The translations under genes and the position numbers were made by a program. Below the pieces are notes generated by a model. The model was not told the origin of the DNA and ran no database searches. It was given only the letters and a program-made list of their open reading frames with translations. Below, piece after piece: positions 5,108 to 11,166 of a stretch of DNA of 11,166 bases. The first letter of the stretch is position 1; each line of letters starts with the position of its first letter. The DNA is from Ruminococcaceae bacterium UBA6842 (GTDB taxonomy: Bacteria > Bacillota > Clostridia > Oscillospirales > Acutalibacteraceae). The DNA is taken from positions 1 through 11,166 of the forward strand of contig DKDS01000023.1 of the NCBI GenBank assembly GCA_002451855.1. Direction: 5' to 3'.

Positions 5108-6570
5108 TATTCTGATATTTTGTTCCTTCTTAAAAGCTTTGAAAGCAGTTGACCGCACAGCTCACAGGTCAAGGTCTCTTTAAGCAGTAACAGCATAATC
5201 CCGTATATTCCGAAAAACAAAATTGCTCCGACAGCCAAGCTCCAAAAGGCACTGAGACTTAATACCGTTCTGAAAAGCACGGTAACGGCAGTTCCGGCAA
5301 AAAGGGAAATGAATATTTTAAAATATGAAATACTCAATTCCAAGCCTTTAATGTCTTTTCTTAAAGCACGGTACTGGACAGCCAGTACAACAAACTCCGC
5401 CGCAAGCGTTCCTATGGCGGCTCCCGAGGATGCAAGAGACGGTATTAAGGCGGAATTCAATATAAGGTTGATAACAGCGCCCGCTATTTCAGAATAAAGC
5501 ACCTGTTTTTCACGCCCTAAAGGCACCAAAACCTGTATTCCGAGTACATTTGTTATTCCTATAAGCACTATTGTCGGTGTAATTATCTGCATAGGCAGCT
5601 TTGCCGGCAGAAACATACTGCCCGACAGAAGTAAAATGCTTTCGTTTGCGAAGATTATAAAGAACACCATAAGTGGAAGTGAAATAAGCAAAACAAAATT
5701 CAGCGCTTTTTTTACAAGCGTATAAAATTCGTCCCATTTTTCTTCCTCCGCAAGGCAAGACATACGCGGCAAAAGCACCGTTCCGAGCGATGTCACAAGA
5801 GAACACAGTACGTTTTTCACCTTTACGGCAGTGTTGTAATAACCGACATCCGTATCGGTTTTTATAAACCCAAGCATAACCGTGTCAAGATTGGTGTAGA
5901 TTGTAGTTGCTACCGACATTGCGAAAAAGACCAATATTGCCTTAAAGTGCCTTTTTAAATTGTAGCTTCCGAGAGGCCTCAGATATACAAACCGCCTGAG
6001 CCTTATAAAATTCAAAAGGCTTGAACCGGTTGCTGCCAATATCGATATTCCGCCGTAAGCTATATAATCCGAACGGGTACGGACAAACGCAAACATAGCC
6101 GCCACGGATATAAGCTTAAACAGTATCGATACCGTTGTTATATAGGAATACTGCTCAAGCGCCTTGTACAACCATTCAACACCTATTGTATTAAACAGTA
6201 TTGTAACGCCCATAACAAGGAACAGCGTTTTTTCTTCCCTAAGCCTCGGCACAGCCAATAAGGACGCCGCAAATACAAGATAAACTATTGCAGTCATAAC
6301 AAGATTTATAATCATTATTTCCTGCATAGTACGGGAAAGCTTTTCCTTATCGTCCCTTACTCTTGCGCATACGCTTATTCCGTATGTGGGTATACCGAGC
6401 TGTGCAAACATCGAAAAGTAATATACAACGGATGTTGCAAATGAGACCTTTCCGATGTTTTCGGGTCCCAAGACCCTTGAAACATACGGATAAGTTATAA
6501 GGGGGAAAATGAATGCCGACGCTGTGAGTATGGCATTCATTATAAAATTAAATTTTGTGGAATGTTTCAT
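5107..6570 (-). CDS. Wzx-type polysaccharide flippase
   Basis: Probable translocase that flips a lipid-linked repeat unit across the membrane. At 487 residues with about 12-14 hydrophobic segments, it has the length and layout of the polysaccharide transporter (PST) branch of the MOP superfamily. The N-terminus is typical: NAILTASAFIFPLITYPYV at about residues 12-30, then SRVLGPENIGKVSFATSVV. SGAAIGTLAAEFVVLAVQYR near residue 390 is also usual for the family. Basic loops face the cytoplasm. The ATG at 6570 overlaps the stop of the Wzy-like gene in an ATGA (6567-6570), so translation is probably coupled; the binding site is only a weak AAGAAG. It is the last gene of the cluster before the hairpin at 5072. 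The sugar carried cannot be told from the sequence. Confidence 0.92.
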   Translation of the reverse strand: MKHSTKFNFIMNAILTASAFIFPLITYPYVSRVLGPENIGKVSFATSVVYYFSMFAQLGIPTYGISVCARVRDDKEKLSRTMQEIMIINLVMTAIVYLVFAASLLAVPRLREEKTLFLVMGVTILFNTIGVEWLYKALEQYSYITTVSILFKLISVAAMFAFVRTRSDYIAYGGISILAATGSSLLNFIRLRRFVYLRPLGSYNLKRHFKAILVFFAMSVATTIYTNLDTVMLGFIKTDTDVGYYNTAVKVKNVLCSLVTSLGTVLLPRMSCLAEEEKWDEFYTLVKKALNFVLLISLPLMVFFIIFANESILLLSGSMFLPAKLPMQIITPTIVLIGITNVLGIQVLVPLGREKQVLYSEIAGAVINLILNSALIPSLASSGAAIGTLAAEFVVLAVQYRALRKDIKGLELSISYFKIFISLFAGTAVTVLFRTVLSLSAFWSLAVGAILFFGIYGIMLLLLKETLTCELCGQLLSKLLRRNKISE

Positions 6571-8003
6571 ATTTCTTCTTTAATTTGTGCTTTACTGCCG
6601 TCATTCGCCGACAGTATCAGGCAAAGGTATCCCAAGAACAGCCAGAACAGCGCGGTGTTAGGCGTCTGTTGATAGAACATAGTCCCTTGGAACATCGCGC
6701 TTACAACCAAAGAGCATACCGCAACCGTACACACAAGCACCGCGGGGAAATACTTTTTGTCCACTGTCCATACATTTCTGAAGATTTTTACAACGCAGGT
6801 TACTGCCAAAATTAAAACTATTAAAATTCCCGGCAGACCCTGAGAAACAAAAACATTCAAATAATCGTTATCAAGCGTATTAAATTCCCACAATCCGTTT
6901 GATACCATATATGAATCCGGATAATTTTCCTTTGCATACGGCAAAAGACCGTTAAATGAAACTCCGGTCAAAGGCTTATCAAGCGCAATGTTTATTCCGG
7001 TCTCCCAGATAGCAAATCTGTTATTGCTGACATTTTCCTTAATATCGTAGCCTCTGTTTACCACATATTGGTTGAGCTTTGTGTCGGTATCGGTGGGATC
7101 CTCGGTGTCTTTACTTTCCTCCTGCGATACTATAAAGGCATTATAACCCTTTTGGATAACCTTGGGCAGTGCCGCTCCGACAAATGCGACAACGGCAACA
7201 GCAAGTATACAAACGGCTTTTTTGAATACAGCCTTTTTACCGTGTTCATCGTGATATTTACGGAACAAATAGAAAAACAGAGTGAAGCCGAGTACACATC
7301 CGGCAGTAACCATACCGTTTCGCGAGTCGGAAAGCGCAATGTAAAAAACCATAACCGCAATATCAAGAGCGAGCAATACCGTTACAGCCTTCTTTTTGAA
7401 GAACCACATAAAATATCCCGAAATAACCACGGAAATACAGCACATAACCGAGCCTAAATTAGGATCCTGAAACGCTCCCCAAAGTCTTCCGAAGAAGAAT
7501 CCCGAAACAACCTCATAATTGTTGTTGTTCGGGTCGCGGTATGACATTCCGTAGCCGGTTATTAGCATACCGCAGCTTATAACAACAAGCAGGGTGACAT
7601 ACGCCAAATACATACCGAAAATAAGGCGCAGCTCCTTTTCTGCTGTTTCGCGTTTTCTTTCGGGGTCGTTAAGGAACAAAATCAAGAAATAAAAGCACCA
7701 TAAAACAAAAACAACTATGCTCTGTTTATTAAAATACTGCATATTGGTTACGGTTGAAAAAGCATAGCTTACCAAAAGCAGCAGCACCCAAATAAGACCG
7801 TAGGATTTAATAAATCTCTTTACGGACAAAAGTCTCCAGAGTATAATTACCCCACCGAACAAAAATGTCACATACATCATAACCGATACAATCGGTGTTC
7901 CTGAGGTTAAATTGCAGGTTCCCAACATCAAATAAACAAAAAACAGAATTTTGAATGATGTTTCCGACTTATTTCTCAAAGTATTGTCAGAAATAATATT
8001 CAT
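6567..8003 (-). CDS. O-antigen ligase / Wzy-type polysaccharide polymerase
   Basis: An integral membrane protein of 478 residues with about 10-12 hydrophobic segments. It shows the marks of the O-antigen ligase/polymerase (Wzy_C) family: ALSDSRNGM (about 223-231), then a large outer loop (about 284-388) with NNRFAIWETGINIALDKPL and, near its end, DNDYLNVFVSQGLPG, where relatives usually have HN-x-YL...G. In a Gram-positive setting the usual role is to join repeat units on the outer face of the membrane, not to ligate to lipid A. Upstream GGGG is about 10 nt from the ATG at 8003, slightly long; no better start is in frame. It follows the galactofuranosyltransferase-like gene by 15 bp and overlaps the flippase by 4 bp. 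Polymerase versus ligase cannot be decided by sequence alone. Confidence 0.88.
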   Translation of the reverse strand: MNIISDNTLRNKSETSFKILFFVYLMLGTCNLTSGTPIVSVMMYVTFLFGGVIILWRLLSVKRFIKSYGLIWVLLLLVSYAFSTVTNMQYFNKQSIVVFVLWCFYFLILFLNDPERKRETAEKELRLIFGMYLAYVTLLVVISCGMLITGYGMSYRDPNNNNYEVVSGFFFGRLWGAFQDPNLGSVMCCISVVISGYFMWFFKKKAVTVLLALDIAVMVFYIALSDSRNGMVTAGCVLGFTLFFYLFRKYHDEHGKKAVFKKAVCILAVAVVAFVGAALPKVIQKGYNAFIVSQEESKDTEDPTDTDTKLNQYVVNRGYDIKENVSNNRFAIWETGINIALDKPLTGVSFNGLLPYAKENYPDSYMVSNGLWEFNTLDNDYLNVFVSQGLPGILIVLILAVTCVVKIFRNVWTVDKKYFPAVLVCTVAVCSLVVSAMFQGTMFYQQTPNTALFWLFLGYLCLILSANDGSKAQIKEEI

Positions 8004-8018
8004 ACTTAAACATCCCCT

Positions 8019-9095
8019 CTAAGCGCCAAGTGCCGCCGTCAAATATTCACCGTTTCTGATTTTTTTCGAGACACGGATGACATTTGCATACATTTCTTTA
8101 TATTCCTCATCGGTTATACCTCTGAGCCTTTCGGGTATTTCATCCGTAGAAGAAACCGTAATGCCAACGCCGTTTTCCTCTACAAATTTTGCAAGTGCCG
8201 CTTCCTTCCATATTATAACCGGAAAAACCGAAGCCAAATACAGGGATGTTTTATGAGGATTATTATATCTTAAGTATTCGCCGTAAGCGCCGGTGCAGGT
8301 CTCGGCACTGCTTCCGTCCCAAATAAGCCCGAAGCCGTTGCAAAGCTTGTACGGCAAAATATCCGCAGGGAAAGAACCGTTGTAATGCAGATTTTTCTTA
8401 TCGTTTTCCTTATAATTCACGCCGTAAAGCTCAACATTTATACTGTCGGGGAGACTGTAAATGTACCCTGATTTATTCTCGTCGAGATTTCCCGCAATTA
8501 TAACCGTATTCGGCTTTTTTAAGGCTCTGTTCTCAGCAAGCTCGTCCACCGTAGCTCCGTCCTCGGGCGGAGCTATAAGGTAATCGAAAATTCCGAGCAC
8601 CGTCGTCGGTGTTTCAATCCCCAAAGAAGCCGTGAATTTTTCCATTTCGGGGTTGTGAACTATAAGCCTTGAGCTTTCCCTGAGAGAGCCTAATTCCTCT
8701 ATTCTCATTCTTACCTTTTGCTTAAACGACAAATTCTTGTCCTTTATCATTCGCAGCACCTCAAGGTCGTGAATAAGCGAGATTATTTCAACTCCCCTGC
8801 TTTGCAATTTCTTGAAAAGACGGCTTATCAGCAGATAATTATTAACAAGCGGCAGCTGTATAAACAGCGTATCCCCTGCCTTAAGAGATGAGAGCGCCTG
8901 CTTCCAAAGCTTTCCCGTCTTTATATGTGCGCTGATTTTTCCCGCTACGGAAGCGGATTCCCTGTCTGTCGCTATTCCGGTAATTTCAATAGCTTTAAAG
9001 CCCGCCTTTTCGGCAATGCTTGCCGCATCGGCTCTTGCCTTATTCCAAGCCGTTCTGTCTGCTTTCGGCAAACGCTCAACAACATAATATTTCAT
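8019..9095 (-). CDS. Galactofuranosyltransferase-like glycosyltransferase
   Basis: Probable cytoplasmic transferase adding a sugar, possibly galactofuranose, to the lipid-linked repeat unit. The 358-residue protein has a GT-B-like layout and resembles the beta-1,6-galactofuranosyltransferase (WbbI-like) family, recognised from memory by LIHDLEVLR (107-115), HNPEM (147-151), AGNLDENKSGYIY (201-213), LYGVN, NGSFPADILPYKL, FGLIWDG (255-261) and GEYLRYNNPHKTSLYLA (about 273-289). No signal peptide or membrane helix is visible. I chose ATG 9095 because GGAG (9106-9103) is 7 nt upstream; the GTG at 9098 would be only 4 nt away. The spacing from the GT4 gene is 20 bp. No UDP-galactopyranose mutase (glf), which makes the galactofuranose donor, is in this window; it could lie beyond the right edge. 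Family call good, sugar uncertain. Confidence 0.85.
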   Translation of the reverse strand: MKYYVVERLPKADRTAWNKARADAASIAEKAGFKAIEITGIATDRESASVAGKISAHIKTGKLWKQALSSLKAGDTLFIQLPLVNNYLLISRLFKKLQSRGVEIISLIHDLEVLRMIKDKNLSFKQKVRMRIEELGSLRESSRLIVHNPEMEKFTASLGIETPTTVLGIFDYLIAPPEDGATVDELAENRALKKPNTVIIAGNLDENKSGYIYSLPDSINVELYGVNYKENDKKNLHYNGSFPADILPYKLCNGFGLIWDGSSAETCTGAYGEYLRYNNPHKTSLYLASVFPVIIWKEAALAKFVEENGVGITVSSTDEIPERLRGITDEEYKEMYANVIRVSKKIRNGEYLTAALGA

Positions 9096-9115
9096 CACAA
9101 ATCTCCGTTTTTAAA

Positions 9116-10189
9116 TCATTCTTCTAAATACTTTTTCAATTTAAGCAAATCATCTGTTGGGTGCTTTTTATCGTAGCCCGCCTTGATTATGTCCTCAAGA
9201 CAGGATTTTCTTACAAAATTCTTTAAAGACAAAATTTCGTTTGCCCATACCGTATCCGAAAGCTCCAAACTTAAAAAACGGGCATTTTCCGTTATTCCGG
9301 TTTCCCTTGAAATATTGTCGGATAAAATACACGGTAATCCCGAGGCCTGCGCCTCCAGCGCAACAATCGGCAGCCCCTCAAAAAGCGAGGGAAGAAAAAA
9401 TACATCCGCGGCCTGCAATATCTCGCTTATATCACCGCGCTTGCCCAAGAACATTATTTTTTCCGAAAGTCCCTTTTGTTCGGCATAGCTGTGCACTTCA
9501 TCGTCCATTTCGCCGCTTCCGACGCTTATCATTACAGCGTTCTTATCGTTTTTTGACACTTCCGCAAATATATCAATTACCCTAAACGGATTTTTCTGAT
9601 ATGAAAGCCGTCCTATATGACAAACCGCGAACTTATCGGCTATATTAAGCTCTTTTCGTTTTTTATCCCTCATATCGGCGGAATAATCATAATTCTCAGC
9701 CTCTATGGCATTCGGGATAACAACAGCGGAATGTTTTTTGAACATAAACCTTGCCGCAACCTCAGAGCAAGCCAGCCGCTTTTTTGTAAAAAGCAGAAGA
9801 AACGGTCTGCACAGCTTGTGAAGCAAGGCTTTATCCGTGTTGCCGTTATGGCTGTGCGTTATAACCGTTCTGCCGAACAGCCACGGTATAAATTCGGTGA
9901 CTGCCGCGCCGGCGTCAAGAATATTAAAATAAATCTTTTTATATTCGGGGTGTTCCTTTAATACTTTTGCAAAGGCTCTCCAGTGCTTAAAAACGCCCTT
10001 ACTCTTTGCGGGAATATAATAAATAACAGAACCGGAGCTTTCCGCTTCATCGGCATACGCCATAGTGCTGAAATCGGTCACAAAATCAAACGCAACCTTG
10101 CTTTTGTCTACGGACCTCAACAGATTCATAACATAGGTTTCAATTCCGCCTAAATTATCGGTCATTCCGTATACTAATATCCGCTTCAA
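9116..10189 (-). CDS. GT4-family glycosyltransferase
   Basis: A cytoplasmic GT-B retaining-type transferase of 357 residues, the usual length for the family, acting on the growing repeat unit. Visible features are the N-terminal acceptor-side motif MTDNLGGIETYVMNLL (9-24), HSHN (112-115), the start of the nucleotide-sugar domain at CHIGRLSYQKNPF (190-202), AADVFFLPS (260-268) and the EX7E motif E271...E279 in FEGLPIVALEAQASGLP. It resembles EpsF-like enzymes of exopolysaccharide clusters. The start is a TTG at 10189: the MKRILVYGM beginning fits the family, and no in-frame ATG precedes the conserved region. GGGG (10197-10194) is only 4 nt from it, and an AAAGG lies about 12 nt away. The gene follows the GT2 gene after 19 bp. 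Donor and acceptor sugars are unknown. Confidence 0.92.
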   Translation of the reverse strand: MKRILVYGMTDNLGGIETYVMNLLRSVDKSKVAFDFVTDFSTMAYADEAESSGSVIYYIPAKSKGVFKHWRAFAKVLKEHPEYKKIYFNILDAGAAVTEFIPWLFGRTVITHSHNGNTDKALLHKLCRPFLLLFTKKRLACSEVAARFMFKKHSAVVIPNAIEAENYDYSADMRDKKRKELNIADKFAVCHIGRLSYQKNPFRVIDIFAEVSKNDKNAVMISVGSGEMDDEVHSYAEQKGLSEKIMFLGKRGDISEILQAADVFFLPSLFEGLPIVALEAQASGLPCILSDNISRETGITENARFLSLELSDTVWANEILSLKNFVRKSCLEDIIKAGYDKKHPTDDLLKLKKYLEE

Positions 10190-10208
10190 AATACCCCGTA
10201 CCTTTCAT

Positions 10209-11166
10209 TTATCTTAAAGTATACACAATTCTGCCCATAGCAAGAGCCGTCGGGCAGTTTTTTTTAAGTATCGCCCATTTAAGAGCCTTGAAAACAATGT
10301 TGATTCCTTCGGTTTTCGGAAGCAGGTCTGAATAAAGCGGCATATCGCAGATTTGCCTGAACCATTGCTTTTTTTCCTTCCCGTTCATACCGGAAAGCGG
10401 GTTATTGTTTCTGCTTAACGCAGAAAGCGTATAACGCAACAATCTTCCGCCCAAAACCGAATATGTCTCCTCGCTCATACATCCGTTTTCGGTGCAAAAT
10501 TCAACCATCGTTTCTATTCTTTTATAGCTGAGACTGAAATAATCCTTTGAAAAACGGTTTGTAATGCTCCCGTTTATCCGCTTATAATAATGATAGCCCG
10601 TGCAGTCAATCGTAACAAGGGTCGAAATGTGCTTGGCAAAGTCAAGATTAAAGAAATAATCCTCATAAAAAATTGCGTCGCAGAACCTCACATTGTTATT
10701 TTTTATAACGGACGCTTTATACAGGGAATTCCACTGATAACCGAAAAGAGTATCCCTTTCAAGCAAAACAGCAGCCTCGGCAATCGCCTTTTTGCCCTCA
10801 TATTTTTTGTTTTCGGGCGCTATTTTAACAGAGGAAATATGCTTGTCCGAACGGTCAAAATGCTCCTCCGTAAGTCCCCAGACCACCTCGTCGGCTTCGC
10901 CGTTTTCGGTAGAGGCGTATGCCCTTTCATAAAGCTCGGGGTCTATAAAATCATCCGCGTCGACAAAGGTTATATACTCTGCGGCGGCTTCCCGCATACC
11001 TGTATTTCTGGCATTTCCGGCTCCGCCGTTTTTTTCGAGACGGATAACCTTTAAGCGGCTGTCACTCTCGGAAATTCTATTGAGAATTTCAAGACTGCTA
11101 TCTTCTGAGCAATCGTCAACGCATATAAGCTCCAAATCGGAAAAGGTTTGGTTTAAAACGCTGTTT
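10209..11166 (-). CDS. GT2-family glycosyltransferase, missing its N-terminus at the right edge
   Basis: An inverting GT-A type transferase of the cluster. The frame is open to the right edge, giving 318 visible residues. The first visible ones (NSVLNQTFSDLELICVDDCS) are the usual GT2 pattern some 20-25 residues from the start, so only a short N-terminal piece (normally VSVIIPVYN) is missing. The TTG at 11135 inside this pattern is not the start. Motifs in visible numbering are VDD (16-18), NGGAGNARNTG (46-56) and the metal-binding DADD (69-72). The C-terminal part, with FYEDYFFNLDFA and HYYKRINGSIT, is typical of capsule-type GT2 enzymes. No membrane helix is visible. It leads tightly into the GT4 gene. 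The rest of the cluster and its promoter must lie to the right of the window. Confidence 0.92.
   Translation of the reverse strand, partial: NSVLNQTFSDLELICVDDCSEDSSLEILNRISESDSRLKVIRLEKNGGAGNARNTGMREAAAEYITFVDADDFIDPELYERAYASTENGEADEVVWGLTEEHFDRSDKHISSVKIAPENKKYEGKKAIAEAAVLLERDTLFGYQWNSLYKASVIKNNNVRFCDAIFYEDYFFNLDFAKHISTLVTIDCTGYHYYKRINGSITNRFSKDYFSLSYKRIETMVEFCTENGCMSEETYSVLGGRLLRYTLSALSRNNNPLSGMNGKEKKQWFRQICDMPLYSDLLPKTEGINIVFKALKWAILKKNCPTALAMGRIVYTLR

Noticed and set aside
8011..8013. ATG 10 nt upstream of the Wzy-like start as an alternative start
   Set aside because: It is out of frame with the protein; the in-frame ATG at 8003 is kept despite slightly long spacing.
11133..11135. TTG as the start of the GT2 gene
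   Set aside because: The frame continues to the right edge with the conserved SVLNQTFSDL pattern that precedes it in GT2 enzymes, so the gene is cut by the window.
1..11166. CRISPR arrays, insertion sequences, toxin-antitoxin or phage-defence genes
   Set aside because: I saw no spaced repeats, transposase, nuclease or toxin motifs on either strand.

Overview
The window looks like chromosomal DNA of a Gram-positive Clostridia-type bacterium, probably near Ruminococcaceae/Oscillospiraceae. The reasons are a moderately AT-rich sequence, strong GGAGG-type ribosome binding sites, several TTG starts, a dimeric-type glycyl-tRNA synthetase, a class B sortase with an SPKTG-type substrate, and an LCP-family enzyme. 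The genus is an inference; no marker here fixes it.

Layout from left to right. Bases 1-354 (minus) are the N-terminal part of glycyl-tRNA synthetase, cut by the left edge. Divergent from it, with nearly touching -35 boxes, a strong promoter drives two small plus-strand genes of unknown function (529-795 and 804-1088). A perfect hairpin terminator (1092-1125) separates them from a convergent membrane-bound GGDEF protein (1158-2213, minus). Upstream of that gene lies tRNA-Ala(GGC) with its own promoter and terminator. All remaining genes are on the minus strand.

Bases 2601-4951 form a compact operon with a near-consensus promoter (TTGACT-N17-TATAAT): class B sortase, then an LCP (LytR-CpsA-Psr) enzyme overlapping it by 26 bp, then a small secreted protein ending in an SPKTG sorting signal, closed by a terminator. 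Enzyme and probable substrate are therefore encoded together, along with an enzyme family that attaches glycopolymers to peptidoglycan. The sortase has no ordinary start codon where its N-terminus should begin; the best candidate is an AUA.

Bases 5107-11166 are the distal part of a surface or exopolysaccharide cluster, read leftward: GT2 glycosyltransferase (cut by the right edge), GT4 glycosyltransferase, a galactofuranosyltransferase-like enzyme, a Wzy/O-antigen-ligase-type membrane protein and a Wzx-type flippase. The genes are tightly spaced (gaps of 15-20 bp and one ATGA overlap). Together they suggest assembly of a repeat unit on a lipid carrier, flipping and polymerisation. The adjacent LCP enzyme is a plausible candidate for anchoring the polymer to the wall, but that link is an inference from position.
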